NCBI RefSeq assembly: GCF_020447265.1
Contig: NZ_JAJADR010000015.1
Location: forward strand, 22,504-86,503
Source: Hymenobacter lucidus
Lineage (GTDB): Bacteria > Bacteroidota > Bacteroidia > Cytophagales > Hymenobacteraceae
Direction of reading: 5' to 3'
Length of the DNA stretch: 64,000 nt
Position numbers and translations under genes: made by a program. Below the pieces are notes generated by a model. That model made no database searches, was not told the DNA's origin, and saw only the letters and a list, made by a program, of their open reading frames with translations. Positions 52,441 through 62,727 of this stretch are shown here, piece after piece (within the stretch, counting starts at the first letter, position 1; each line of letters begins with the position of its first letter).

Positions 52441-53969
52441 TCAACTCTCAATCCCTCGTGGCTGTTGCAGAACTCGGGTCTTCTTGATGGCTGCGCGCTC
52501 ACTCGGTTTCCTATTCGCTACGACTCGTTGTGTTCGCAGCTTACAAAGCAGCGTCACAGGTGGTAGAGGTAGCGCTAAGGCCATTGTGCGGTACTCCTTG
52601 GGTTGATGCTTGAGCAGCTTCTTCAGATTATAGGCAATAGCGGCCAGCAGCATGGTTTTTTGCGCACTTGCTTTGCCGCGGGTTCCCACCCGCCGCAAGC
52701 CGTACTGGTGGATCAGGTTGCCAAACACGGGCTCAACGGTACTTTGGCGTTTGCGGCGCATGACGGAGCCCTGCCGGCTCTGCTGCCGAGCCCAGGCCCG
52801 CCGGTAGGCCGGGTCATAGGCCGTACGGGTGAGTTGCTTGCGCCGAGCTGTGGGTACGCAGGTTGCCTTCAGCGGACAGCATTGGCAATCCTGGTAGGGG
52901 GCCCAATAGATCTTCAGCCAGCTGCCATCGGCACTGGTGTCAAATTTGCGAAACGGAAGCTCCTTTCCGGCTGAGCAGGTGTAAGCGTCCGTCGCTACTG
53001 CATAGATGAAGCCCAATTTCGGCTTTATACTGGCCGAATACGGGAATTCAGGGCGTAATACCCCGTTCTTCCAAAAATGCATAATTCGAGCCATTGGCGT
53101 AGCCCGCATCGGCCAAGAGCTCGTGCCAGTGCAGGCCCTGAGCCAGCAATCATGGCTGCAGGCTGCGTACAAGGCTGGGCAGGTGGACACTGTCGCGACT
53201 GTCTGCAAAATACAGCTTGGGTATGGCTAATGACGCTATACGCAGTATCTACGGCCAAGCTACAGAGGTAATTCAAGGCCCGAGCTTTGCCCGGTTTGAC
53301 CGACACGCGGGCATCGGGGTCTGTCGTACTGTAGTGGGTCTTATTACTAAATAAGCGCGTTTTGCTGTGCGTTGAACCTAAGGCCCCGGCGACGGTCTGG
53401 AGCTTGGCTTGGCGGGCGGCCTCGTTGCGCAGCTGGTGGGCTGGCGCCGTGAGCACGGCGGCCGACCGCGGCGCGTCCGCTTGGGCGAGCTGCTTTTCCT
53501 GCAGGCTCTCCAAGGAGGCATTGGCCTTGACGGGCGCTGAGTCGACGGCTTGCGTGTCGCCAGCTACCAAGCCCTGAGCCACGCATTGGGCAAAGACGTG
53601 GTCGAACAGGTGCTCGAAGACCGAGGCGGGGAAGAGCTGGCGGGTGCGGCTTACGGTCGAGTGCCAGGGCAGCTCTACGTCAACCTCGTAGCCCAGAAAG
53701 TAGAGAATGTCCGGCCGCAGGGCACAGTGCTCGACCAGACGCCGGTCGCTGACCAGGTTTTCCAGCCAGCCCACGAGCACGAGCTTGAAAAACACGACCG
53801 AGTCGAGCGAGGGCTGCCCGGTGTGGCTGTAGAGAGCCTGTGTTTCCTGATAGAGAAACGACCAGTCCACCAGTTCAGCCAGCCGGCGGTAGAAATTATG
53901 GGGCGGGACCCGCTCGGAGAGCCGAAATTGAGTCACGATCTTATCGGTGAAATCTTTCCTGCCTTGCAT
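52441..53969 (-). pseudogene. Broken IS1182-family transposase
   Basis: The N-terminal half (53969 to about 53210) is intact, with HNFYRRLAELVDWSFLYQET and LVEHCALRPDILYFLGYEVD. A run of four T (plus strand AAAA at 53207-53210) shifts the frame. In the corrected frame the text continues ADSRDSVHLPSLVRSLQP, then TGA (53150-53152) where Trp is expected, HELLADAGYANGSNYAFLEE, and a second TGA (53048-53050). After another shift the C-terminal part resumes with KPKLGFIYAVATDAYTC, CCPLKATC and STVEPVFGNL. With two shifts and two stops the gene is inactive. Confidence 0.85.
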
Positions 53970-54021
53970 CCTCTTGCTACGAATGCAGCAACTTGCCGGC
54001 TAGCACTTCTGCAACAGCCAC
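52458..54021 (-). mobile_element. IS1182-type insertion sequence (inactive)
   Basis: A 15-bp inverted repeat, GTGGCTGTTGCAGAA at 52458-52472 and its complement at 54007-54021, brackets the broken transposase. This gives an element of about 1.56 kb, a fitting size. The transposase stop lies 17 bp outside the left repeat, so the true end may be slightly further out. I could not identify a target duplication. Confidence 0.65.
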
Positions 54022-54087
54022 CACCGTTTAGATGAACTTTAGACAGGATTCGTTTAAGCAAAGCGTTCAAGGCTATAACTTTGACTT

Positions 54088-54591
54088 ATGCCTATCCCTC
54101 CACCTGACCGTCTAGAACTTACTTACCAACGCGCTATCGTCGACTTAACGGAAGAAATATTTACGGCACCCTACCCTAGTTGGTATGCCCACATCAATCA
54201 CTTGCCATTACCCGAGCGGCTGACCTACTGCGTGCTGGAGTTCGATGCGCAAGTCAATAATGGAGGATTACATCAATACTTCTGGAACGGATACGGGCAA
54301 TTTGGCTACGAAACCGTGGCCTATTTGTGCCTGCTCGGGGCCACTACCCAGGCCGGCATCTTGCGCCAAGCCCTTACGCTGCTGGAGGCAGAAGAGCCGG
54401 TGCCAGATCTCCTAAGAGAAAAAGTGGATTCCCGGACCCTATTGGCCCTAAATGATTTTGTCGAGCCTCTTACATCGGGCTTGGATGCCTTGTCAGATGC
54501 CTACTATGAGTGTGCAATGGATATGAAAGACCGAATTCAACAGTTCTTGGCTAATACTGGGCAGGCTTTGCTCGGAGATGGACAAGTTTAA
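54088..54591 (+). CDS. DUF4375 (DMP19-like) protein
   Basis: The 167-residue soluble protein contains TYCVLEFDAQVNNGGLHQYF and WNGYGQFGYETV, the VNNGGxxQYFxN signature of DUF4375/DMP19-type proteins. A helical remainder (ILRQALTLLEAEEPVPD) follows. Such genes are common cargo in Bacteroidota and are sometimes immunity-like, but no toxin lies next to it here. It follows the IS1182 remnant with normal spacing. Confidence 0.7.
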   Translation: MPIPPPDRLELTYQRAIVDLTEEIFTAPYPSWYAHINHLPLPERLTYCVLEFDAQVNNGGLHQYFWNGYGQFGYETVAYLCLLGATTQAGILRQALTLLEAEEPVPDLLREKVDSRTLLALNDFVEPLTSGLDALSDAYYECAMDMKDRIQQFLANTGQALLGDGQV

Positions 54592-54646
54592 CTGATTCGC
54601 TAGTTTAGCTTTCGGACCGTTTCCCTGAACTGGGCTATCGCCAGAC

Positions 54647-55171
54647 TTAACCTTCTCCCTCCCAGAACTTTCTCACCTGCCCCCGGCCGTTCAACTCGAT
54701 GTTCAAAGATATTGGGTCAAAATAGCCCTCCCCGACTCTGTAGTGCATGAGCGTGTCTGGCTGTGCATGTTGGTCAACCCACCGATTAAAGGCTTCGCTA
54801 CTCATTCGCTCATCATCAAGTGAGTCGGGCCGGGGTACGCCAACTGGCACCCTCCACTCTATACCCTCCTTTTCGGGCGGGCCTAGTAGGGCTACTACTT
54901 GCCCGCGGGAAATACCAACGCGCAGATGGTGTGCCATGACATCCGACACCATCCTCTCGCGGGGATTGTTCAGAGATACTTGGACGCGCTCCTGTTTATC
55001 GCTGCGCAACACTTGACCGGTGGAGAGCCAGAGTTTTTGGTTGAACACCTGCTCGTATTCTTCGCTGGGTTCACCATAAGTCACGCCCAAAACGATCACC
55101 GTCAAAAGGGCTAAGATGACGCCTCCTGATATAAGCACGATTTGTAAGCACCCCGACGGATCATTTTTCAT
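54647..55171 (-). CDS. Membrane-anchored hypothetical protein
   Basis: From the ATG at 55171 (MKNDPSGCLQIVLISG) the 174-residue protein has one N-terminal membrane helix (IVLISGGVILALLTVIVLGV) and a soluble domain. The segment MVSDVMAHHLRVGISRGQVV followed by ALLGPPEKEG looks like the 'VxxGMTxxQVxxLLGxP' pattern of SmpA/BamE-like folds. A role in envelope assembly is conceivable, but the rest is not recognised. A longer frame from 55261 lacks a plausible start. Confidence 0.5.
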   Translation of the reverse strand: MKNDPSGCLQIVLISGGVILALLTVIVLGVTYGEPSEEYEQVFNQKLWLSTGQVLRSDKQERVQVSLNNPRERMVSDVMAHHLRVGISRGQVVALLGPPEKEGIEWRVPVGVPRPDSLDDERMSSEAFNRWVDQHAQPDTLMHYRVGEGYFDPISLNIELNGRGQVRKFWEGEG

Positions 55172-55346
55172 AGAAGCGAAATAACCCTCCTTTTCCTGAA
55201 CGACTACCCAGGCACGCATACTGGCATGGCAAAGTGGTCTTACGGACCAGATTGAGTTCAAGAAACTGGTTCACAGAATCAACGTTCAAAAAACGTGAAC
55301 GGGCATGAGTTTCGTGAACTCCTGTACCTCCAAAAAACGTAGCAGA

Positions 55347-55382
55347 AAAAGGCCCCGAAAAACGCTGTTTTCGGGGCCTTTT
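55347..55382. terminator. Bidirectional intrinsic terminator
   Basis: Perfect 15-base arms AAAAGGCCCCGAAAA and TTTTCGGGGCCTTTT flank a six-base loop. A and T runs on both sides allow either direction. It lies in the 55172-55548 gap, which holds no gene. Confidence 0.8.
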
Positions 55383-55548
55383 GCGTGGGTGGAAAAACCC
55401 TCCAAGAAAGGGTTCTTTTCCGAACACCTTACCGTGCTTAAACCGCCCTTTGGCTGAACGATATAGGTGGCGTAATTTGAGACTGTATCTAGTTTCGTGT
55501 TATCCATTTTCCCCTCTTGTAGCGCCCACTGGGCCCCTTGCATCCCCC

Positions 55549-56009
55549 ATGGAAATCAGCAGCATCGACCAAGAAGTAACGGATTTTGACTGGTATACGG
55601 TGGATCCCTTCTCGGTTGTGTCATCCAGTTTGCTTCTGGTGGCGGTCCGCTGCCTGGTTCCGTGGCCGCATCGAATGAAGCACTCGCGCAGCTTCACGAC
55701 TATTTTCTTTCTCTATCCACGGAAACAACCACGGCTCGCCTCAATTCCCACTTGGCCCAGGTAATGAGGAATGTGATGGGGAAAGACGAGGACGCTTATC
55801 GTCGCTACGCGCACAGTTTCCTGAATTATGGCAAGCGGGGGCTCTTTGCCTTTGACAAAACAGACCTAGCTCACGCAGACAACCGATACCATTTGGTTGC
55901 TTATCCCGCCCCCCCTGTTGCTGGCGGCACTGCCACCGGACATAAGGGTTTTGATTTCCCGTACCTGTGTGCCGTTTGCTGTTTCCGGGGTGGAGACAAT
56001 GGATGCTAA
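55549..56009 (+). pseudogene. Frameshifted Bacteroidota hypothetical gene
   Basis: The frame from ATG 55549 encodes MEISSIDQEVTDFDWYTVDP and then loses sense. Another frame from about 55610 encodes VIQFASGGGPLPGSVAASNE, ALAQLHDYFLSLSTETTTAR and RRYAHSFLNYGKRGLFAFDK. Joined, they match the plan of a Bacteroidota family with DFDWxxVD, FTSGGGxLPxSVA and YDxFLxFASKGLYSFDKTDL. One frameshift near 55605 explains it; the end after YHLVAYPAPPV also looks altered. Function unknown. Confidence 0.5.
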
Positions 56010-56141
56010 CAATATCCAATAAATAGCCATTAGTTGGTTAGAGCGTTCGCTAAAATCATGGTACATTGCCTCATATGGTCTTTTTTAAATCGTGGAAGGC
56101 GGCTCCGGGAACCGGTTGCGTTTTTATAAATTGCAGAATGT

Positions 56142-58040
56142 ATGCAGCTCATTGAGGAGATAGCTGAGGCAATAAACTCTTCACGAGACGCGTTTGGCAA
56201 CGTTTTTTTACGTGCACAGGCGGCTATTCCCCCCGCTCAGCGAATATTATTTGATGCTATTGCCACGAGTGGGAACGATCAGGAGGATTTCAAAGCAGCT
56301 ATTCGTGTTGCTCAGGCAGAGGGCTGGCTTGATGCTTTGCTCGATGCCGTCATTGATGAGGGGCTTGAAAATGGGCGCTTAGCGAAGTCAACGGTTGAGG
56401 CTGCGCTCAAAAAAAACAACCCAAATGCCGCATTACAGGCTATTACGAACGTAGCAGGGGCATTTGCTCAGCCCGATATTCTCTATCGCGGGATAGCGAA
56501 TGCGATGAAATGGACGGGAAAGGTATCCATTGATGGCAACGCAAAGGGAACCGGCATCCTGATTGGGCCCCACCTCGTGCTGACGGCCTGGCACGTGGTG
56601 AGCGAACTGTTTGAGAGGGACGCTGCAGACAAGTGGGTGCCCAGGCAATCATCCGGACCGCGTATCCAGGTGGAATTCGGCAATTTTCTATCCATTGTCA
56701 ACCGGGGGGAGGCTTTACAGCCAGCGCCTTCAACACAGGTAAAGGCTCATAATGACTGGTGCGTCAGCTATAGCGCATGTCAGGACGATGAACTGAATAA
56801 TTCACTGCCGGAAGACCTGACCCTGCTGGACAACCACTGGGATTATGTGATTGTCAAGCTATCGAGGGCAATCGGGCTGGAGAGACGCTGGGCCCCGCTG
56901 GATGCCAGGGCTACTGTGCCGATGGTTGACGAGAGCGTCATTGTCTTCCAGCATCCGGGAGGCCATACTATGAAAGTGGACCAGGGTAAAGTCGGAGGAG
57001 TGGATCCGCCTAATCCGCGAGTGTTTCCTCGAATCCGGTTCCTTCACCACGCGAACACAATGAGTGGGTCATCCGGCGGTCCCTGTTTTGACAAGCACTT
57101 TATGTTGTTCGGCCTTCACCAGGGGCAGTGGGATGGCCATGGGGGGGATCAAAAGATGGTCACCAACCGGGGAATACCAATCCTGAACATATTATCCTGC
57201 ATAAACGACAGCGGAACGCCTCTGCCCACCCCGGAGTGCAGTGAGTTACCTGTCTGGACAATTGGAAAGGAAGGCGCGTACGAACCCGTCCTAGGCTGCG
57301 ATGATTTCCAGACCTTAATCTGGCGCTCGGCAATGAGTGGCACCCCCAGGCTGGTCATCATTGCGGGGGACAGAGGGCGAGGGAAAACCCATCGCCTCTC
57401 TCTGATTAATTCCATGCTTTCGGATGGTGCGCACCTGAAAATTAACCTCAGTTCTGAGGCATTATCAACAATCAGCGTCACGGGTCTGGTTTCCCTCATC
57501 TCCGGTATTGCCGGTTTTTCGGCCCCAGCACTTACTCCGGTTTCCGAGATGGAGTCGACAGCGACCGTTTGGATGAGGGATGAGGTAATACCCAAATTGA
57601 TGGATTCCCTCCAGAATATACGGACCGGCCGGCTTGTGTGGATTTTAATCGCTGACCTGAACAACTACAGCATAAAGGATAAACAGACCTCTCAACTGCT
57701 TTTGCTGTTGTATGAACAACTCAAAAGGGTTGACTGGCTACGGGTAGTCCTGGATGGATTCAAAGGGGATCTGCCCGCCTCACTCAGTGACCATACTCCG
57801 CAACTGGTCGAGCGTGAACGAGCTGCGGATGCTACCCAAACTCACATCCAGACGTTTTTAGAGCGTTTTACTGCTCACCTGGAACTGCCGGTAGATGCCA
57901 CGACCATCAGAGTCACCACCGAGCTGGTGCATCAGGAATACACTGAATTTCTGAACGATGATTCCGAGACTGCATTAAAAAGGCTTAACCGCAAGCTTAA
58001 AGCTGTAGTCGCTGTTCTGTTTAAGACCGTTAATCAATAA
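56142..58040 (+). CDS. EAD-like/trypsin-like protease/P-loop NTPase fusion
   Basis: The 632-residue protein has three parts. Residues 1-100 are helical and end IRVAQAEGWLDALLDAVIDE, which resembles effector-associated domains (EADs) that recruit partners by like-with-like pairing. Residues 120-360 form a trypsin-like protease: TAWHVV (H151), HWDYVIVKL (D234) and GSSGGP (S311). Residues 380-632 are a P-loop NTPase: GDRGRGKTH (K415) and a Walker B-like LVWILIADLNNY (D505). There is no signal peptide, so it acts in the cytoplasm. Known conflict systems combine EADs, proteases and STAND NTPases. I infer a sensor-coupled protease, first in a four-gene cluster. Confidence 0.75.
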   Translation: MQLIEEIAEAINSSRDAFGNVFLRAQAAIPPAQRILFDAIATSGNDQEDFKAAIRVAQAEGWLDALLDAVIDEGLENGRLAKSTVEAALKKNNPNAALQAITNVAGAFAQPDILYRGIANAMKWTGKVSIDGNAKGTGILIGPHLVLTAWHVVSELFERDAADKWVPRQSSGPRIQVEFGNFLSIVNRGEALQPAPSTQVKAHNDWCVSYSACQDDELNNSLPEDLTLLDNHWDYVIVKLSRAIGLERRWAPLDARATVPMVDESVIVFQHPGGHTMKVDQGKVGGVDPPNPRVFPRIRFLHHANTMSGSSGGPCFDKHFMLFGLHQGQWDGHGGDQKMVTNRGIPILNILSCINDSGTPLPTPECSELPVWTIGKEGAYEPVLGCDDFQTLIWRSAMSGTPRLVIIAGDRGRGKTHRLSLINSMLSDGAHLKINLSSEALSTISVTGLVSLISGIAGFSAPALTPVSEMESTATVWMRDEVIPKLMDSLQNIRTGRLVWILIADLNNYSIKDKQTSQLLLLLYEQLKRVDWLRVVLDGFKGDLPASLSDHTPQLVERERAADATQTHIQTFLERFTAHLELPVDATTIRVTTELVHQEYTEFLNDDSETALKRLNRKLKAVVAVLFKTVNQ

Positions 58041-58062
58041 AACGCTCGCAGAGACCCCGTTT

Positions 58063-61000
58063 ATGGACTCATTACTAACACAGGCCTTCTCATTAACGAG
58101 CAGCATTGAAAAACGGCTGAGCACCCTACAGAGCGGGAAAGGGGCTTTGGACAGAGAGGTGGATCCCGAGCAATTAAAAGCGTCATTGGCGGAAATTATT
58201 AAATCCGGGTCAGTTGATGCCGGTAGTGATCGCGATGGCAATGTCATTTCTGACATTGCGGATAAGCTGCTTGCCAAATCCCGGGAGACAGCTGCCCTTA
58301 TTGGCTGGTTCGACCCTAATTCACTATTTTCAGCCTCCCTGCAGAGCAGTACAAAGCAGGCTGTATTAAACAGGCTTGCGCCATTCTGCCTTACAGAGAT
58401 TCAGGGTGATAAAGTTAAATGGCTGTTAAAACACAACCAGCGTCAGAAGATCCTTGCAGAATTTGTAAGAGATGACTTACTGCCGAGTAAGCTTAAACAA
58501 CGACATCCACGGACAGACAGGTTCGGAAAAATGCTGCGCCGCCTGTTGAAACACGGCGCTAATCTTAAGCTTGAAAAGAACTCCACGGAGGATATGCTTG
58601 CTCTTGCCTCCGCAATGGAGGCTACGGCATCCATTGGTATATCCCAGCCGGATGTTATAGGCATAAGTCATTTACGCAGAAATAATAAGTTCCTCGCCGA
58701 ATACCGGGTCCTGCTGAAAAATGGCTTTTATGGAAGAGCACCGGAGCTTAAACGCTTACGATCCTTCCTGTCCTCTGATCGGAATGGTCGAGGCATTGGC
58801 CCACTGCGAAGCCTGGTACTGACCGGGATTGGAGGAGCAGGTAAATCCACTCTTCTGGCAAAGTTTGCGCTTCAGGTTTTGACGGACCGGAAAGCTACCA
58901 TAGCTGTCCTCGATTTTGACAGACCGGGAGTAGATTACCGAGATTTATACTGGCTTGAGAAGGAAATTGTCAGACAGATCGGGGAACAGGCTCCTGCCTT
59001 AAGCACCCGAACAGATCAGATTATCCAGGATGCCCGTGAACGCAACACTGATGGGGCTGTAAGGCAGTTTTTTACTTCCTATGAGAGTGGACTGTCCTAT
59101 GAGATCAGCGAACTGCTAAAAAGCTCATCGGCGGGAGACCGTCCGTTGCTGCTGGTGCTTGATACCTTTGAGGAGGTGGTACACAGTGTTGGGGTAGAGC
59201 CCATATACTCTTGGCTGGCACAACTCGCCCGGGTACTCCATCCGGTTGTCCTGAAGGTGATTTTTTCAGGGCGACTGCCGGAATCGTTTATTAAAAAGCA
59301 TCATCAACATCAGGAAGATGTCATTGTTGTGGATGAGCTGGAACCAGGGGTGGCAGAAAAACTATTGCGTAAGCAGAACGTTTCGCCCATGTTGGCAAAG
59401 CGCATTGTTGAGTCAAAGCATTTCCCTCGCAGACCGCTGGAACTTAAGCTGCTGGCTTCAATTGCATCAAATTCGGAAGATGACACGGTTTTTGATCTCG
59501 AAAAAGAGGTTTTGCGGGGCGGGAAAGCAGCCAGGGACCTTTTTGCAGGTATCGTCTACAGGCGCGTGCTACTGCGAATCAGTGATGAAAGGGCTCGGGT
59601 CCTTGCGTATCCCGGACTTGTACTCCGCTACGTAACGGCGGATCTGATCCGGGACGTCGTGATCCCAACGCTGCAGAGTTTTTCCCTCCATGATGTCAGA
59701 ATGCTTCAGGTGCTTAGCTCACTTGATTCAACGGAAGCGATTGAACAAGCCCTGACCACCCTCTGCTCCTACACTTGGCTGGTGAGCAGAGATGAAAGGG
59801 GAAGAGTGTGGCATCAGAAGGACCTAAGAAACACCATGCTTAGGGCAATTTCCGGACAGGAGCAGGAAAAGGCTGATGCCGTTCACATGCGGGCCATGGA
59901 CTTTTTCAAAAGCAGACGTTCTAGAGAGGAGTGGTCTGAAGGCATGTATCATCAGCTGATGTTGTGCCGTACTCCCCATGATGGCGGGGCAATAGAGCTA
60001 GCAGATGTAAAAGAGTCGCTACCATATATATCCGCGGCTTTAAGTGATCTGCCGAAGGCGGCAGCCACTTTGGTTCAGTTTGTCATTGATAGTCATGTCC
60101 CTGATGAAGATGTACGACTGCTACCAGACAGGTATCTGCCTAAGGCCTACAACAATACAGGTCTTCGACTTCTTAACGACCGCGAGTTCGGCAGGGCTCT
60201 GGACCTGCTACTGAGGGGAATTGATACCAACATAGCTTTCTCAGTTGGGAAAGGCTCTGCGTTATCCCTTCAATGGGAGTGGGAAACCCTTTTCGTTACC
60301 GCCCGGTGGGGCGAGTTGCGGGAGCTGATCGGTGGGGTGGACCGGAAACGCAGCGATAGGCCTTCCGGGTCTTCTTCAGTCAGTTCGGTTTATTTCAATT
60401 TACTTATTGACCCCGCCCGATTATTATCTGACAGGTCAGGAGCAAGAAATACGGTACGCAGCTTGTTTTATCCTCTCAAGGCTATACATGTTGATAAGCG
60501 TACAAAAACCATAGGTCCTGATTTTCAGGTGAGCATGACCAGAATATGCGCCTGTTTTATCATGCTCTCACAGAGAAAAAACGCTGGTTTATTCGACTTT
60601 GTTTACGCTACTGACTTGCTGAAGTCCGTTGTTACACAGGATTACTTTCCATTGACCTCAAATTTTAAAAGAAAATCACTATTCCTGAATCTTATTGCTC
60701 ATCCTGACTGGTCGGATTATAGTCTGAACTTATCCCCCTCCACATTAAAACTGACTCCTGCCGCTCTCAATCAATTAATTCTTGAGCAGGATCTGGTAAG
60801 ACTCGACGCCGAACTGCACGGGCTTATCGGGAAAGTAGCTCAGAATCTGGTCAGAAAAGTCGGCTCGAAATCCTGGACGGCAAAGGGGCTGCTCGGCGCG
60901 GTTGACGCCCTGCATAAAAAAGAAAATAACTGGCGCGCTGTCAAGCTCTTCGTGACAGGAAAAGCCAGAACCGCGGAATCAATTCTTGCTATCGTAAGAG

Positions 61001-61362
61001 GGCCTGATCCTGAATTTCGTGATCCCATCCGCTTTGCGCTCCTTGAAGCATATCCCGGCCCTTCAGCCTTTCCCCGTTTGGCCGAAATTATCGCGTCTCT
61101 TATCCCCTATGAACTGGATGATCTGGAGCCGAGTGTATTCGCTGACATCATCGCCGCAGATCCTGAGCGCGGCCTTGAATCCTACATAGAACTGATCGAC
61201 CGCAACTGGTCGCTGGGAGAACTGCTGAATAAAGCCCGAAATGAATGTGCGGACCTGAGTCCAAAGCTGGCTCAGGTACACGCGGCCTATACACGTTGGG
61301 ATGAAGCCATTCGAACATCGGTATTGCAGCGCTTTCATGATCTTATTAGACTTGGTTCATGA
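58063..61362 (+). CDS. Large STAND-type NTPase
   Basis: The 1099-residue protein has a helical N-terminal region of ~215 residues and then FYGRAPELKRLRSFL (221-236), the entry motif of STAND NTPases. Walker A is TGIGGAGKSTLL (K261) and Walker B is LLLVLDTFEE (D367). A sensor-like KVIFSGRLPE and a helical FPRRPLELKLLA segment follow. The ~500-residue C-terminal part is helical and unfamiliar and is the likely sensor region. Such ATPases oligomerise after detecting an invader and switch on effectors; here the neighbours offer two proteases and a nuclease. It starts 22 bp after the protease-NTPase gene. Confidence 0.8.
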   Translation: MDSLLTQAFSLTSSIEKRLSTLQSGKGALDREVDPEQLKASLAEIIKSGSVDAGSDRDGNVISDIADKLLAKSRETAALIGWFDPNSLFSASLQSSTKQAVLNRLAPFCLTEIQGDKVKWLLKHNQRQKILAEFVRDDLLPSKLKQRHPRTDRFGKMLRRLLKHGANLKLEKNSTEDMLALASAMEATASIGISQPDVIGISHLRRNNKFLAEYRVLLKNGFYGRAPELKRLRSFLSSDRNGRGIGPLRSLVLTGIGGAGKSTLLAKFALQVLTDRKATIAVLDFDRPGVDYRDLYWLEKEIVRQIGEQAPALSTRTDQIIQDARERNTDGAVRQFFTSYESGLSYEISELLKSSSAGDRPLLLVLDTFEEVVHSVGVEPIYSWLAQLARVLHPVVLKVIFSGRLPESFIKKHHQHQEDVIVVDELEPGVAEKLLRKQNVSPMLAKRIVESKHFPRRPLELKLLASIASNSEDDTVFDLEKEVLRGGKAARDLFAGIVYRRVLLRISDERARVLAYPGLVLRYVTADLIRDVVIPTLQSFSLHDVRMLQVLSSLDSTEAIEQALTTLCSYTWLVSRDERGRVWHQKDLRNTMLRAISGQEQEKADAVHMRAMDFFKSRRSREEWSEGMYHQLMLCRTPHDGGAIELADVKESLPYISAALSDLPKAAATLVQFVIDSHVPDEDVRLLPDRYLPKAYNNTGLRLLNDREFGRALDLLLRGIDTNIAFSVGKGSALSLQWEWETLFVTARWGELRELIGGVDRKRSDRPSGSSSVSSVYFNLLIDPARLLSDRSGARNTVRSLFYPLKAIHVDKRTKTIGPDFQVSMTRICACFIMLSQRKNAGLFDFVYATDLLKSVVTQDYFPLTSNFKRKSLFLNLIAHPDWSDYSLNLSPSTLKLTPAALNQLILEQDLVRLDAELHGLIGKVAQNLVRKVGSKSWTAKGLLGAVDALHKKENNWRAVKLFVTGKARTAESILAIVRGPDPEFRDPIRFALLEAYPGPSAFPRLAEIIASLIPYELDDLEPSVFADIIAADPERGLESYIELIDRNWSLGELLNKARNECADLSPKLAQVHAAYTRWDEAIRTSVLQRFHDLIRLGS

Positions 61363-61428
61363 CCGTGTCACGCCCGCATCGAATAAAAGTGCTATTCAGG
61401 CACCGCCGCACGGTAAATCTTTCAAAAA

Positions 61429-62661
61429 ATGCATCCCAACGTAAGCCATCCCTCTTCCAGCGCATCCGATCTGAGCCTTTCCGCACATTACAGGAAAATG
61501 ATGAAGGCTGGAGGGCAACTGCTCGAGCACCTCGAAAATAACGACCCTGATCTGTCAAACGGAGGTATTCGGGAGAGGCTTAGTACGGTCAGGGCGGAGC
61601 TGGATCGTATAATAAAGGAACAACTGGGTGGGAAAGCTGACCTTCATTCACTGGCTGACCGGATTTTTAAGGATGGGGACACAGCCCTGCGTATGATTCG
61701 TGATGAGGACGAGGCCGGCCTGCGGCAGCATACCCGGCTGCTGTCGGCCCTGGAGACGATCGTGCGCACTGATGGCTCCAGACCTTCCTTTATGATTCAG
61801 AACGGCTCGGTAAACATCGGTAGCAGCCCGGTGGGCGGCTGGAAAAATAGTATTGTGGCGAGCGCCGACCTGTTGTTTAATGCAGGAGCCTGTGTCGGGC
61901 GTATAGACGTGCCCTTTACGGTTCAGGGCTTTGCGGGCACGGGCTTTCTGATTGCGGAAAACCTGATTGTGACTAATCGCCACGTTCTGCAGGGGATCGC
62001 TTTGGAAAAGCCCGACGGAACGTGGAAATTGCAGGCAGGTGTACGGATAGATTTCGGTCATGAGTTTCGTGGGGTGGATTCTGTTAACCCCAGGGATCTA
62101 TCCCGGGTGGTTTTCAGCGGGAAGCGCCCCATAGATCTGGGAGCATCGAAGCTTGACCACTCCAGGCTGGACTTGGCGCTCATTGAACTGGCACCAAGCA
62201 GTCAGTCAGCAGGACCCCGCATGTATCTTTCCCTTGACCAGGCTCCCGACTGGGCAATGCCTGATACAGCGGTCTATACCATCGGTTACCCAGGTGCTCC
62301 GAATCTTTTGAATACGCCCTTCCCTCCCTCGTTGTTTGAGCAGATCTTTCAATCCACGTACGGGTGCAAACGGCTAGCGCCCGGAATGGTGCTGGCGGGG
62401 GCACCTGGCAGCCCTGCGTGGACTCATGCCCACGACGCAACCACCCTTGGGGGTAACTCTGGGTCGGTAATCGTCGTGGTCGGGCGTGAAAACGCAGCGG
62501 CCGGGTTGCATTACGGTGGCAGATCAGATGAGCCACGCGAAAACTATGGCCATACTCTTGGAAAGGCCCTTGCCGAGACGGATGGGCGTTCCGGTAAAAC
62601 CCTCAGGGATCACCTGCTTGAGTTCGGTGTCCATTTAATAGACAGGGCCGGTAATAAATAA
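61429..62661 (+). CDS. Second trypsin-like protease with helical N-terminus
   Basis: The 410-residue cytoplasmic protein has a charged helical N-terminus (residues 20-115; RLSTVRAELDRIIKEQLGGK). The trypsin-like domain follows: VTNRHVL (H185), HSRLDLALIEL (D248) and LGGNSGSVI (S344). The catalytic serine context GNSGS is that of the HtrA/V8-type branch, unlike the GSSGGP context in the first protease, so the two are not recent copies. No signal peptide is present. It lies 66 bp after the STAND gene and 66 bp before the nuclease gene. It is inferred to act on a partner in the same cluster. Confidence 0.8.
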   Translation: MHPNVSHPSSSASDLSLSAHYRKMMKAGGQLLEHLENNDPDLSNGGIRERLSTVRAELDRIIKEQLGGKADLHSLADRIFKDGDTALRMIRDEDEAGLRQHTRLLSALETIVRTDGSRPSFMIQNGSVNIGSSPVGGWKNSIVASADLLFNAGACVGRIDVPFTVQGFAGTGFLIAENLIVTNRHVLQGIALEKPDGTWKLQAGVRIDFGHEFRGVDSVNPRDLSRVVFSGKRPIDLGASKLDHSRLDLALIELAPSSQSAGPRMYLSLDQAPDWAMPDTAVYTIGYPGAPNLLNTPFPPSLFEQIFQSTYGCKRLAPGMVLAGAPGSPAWTHAHDATTLGGNSGSVIVVVGRENAAAGLHYGGRSDEPRENYGHTLGKALAETDGRSGKTLRDHLLEFGVHLIDRAGNK

Positions 62662-62727
62662 GGCTGGCTCAAAATAAAGATATTGCCTGTCTGAACCATT
62701 TTTCACCTTTCTTAAACACAGTACAGC

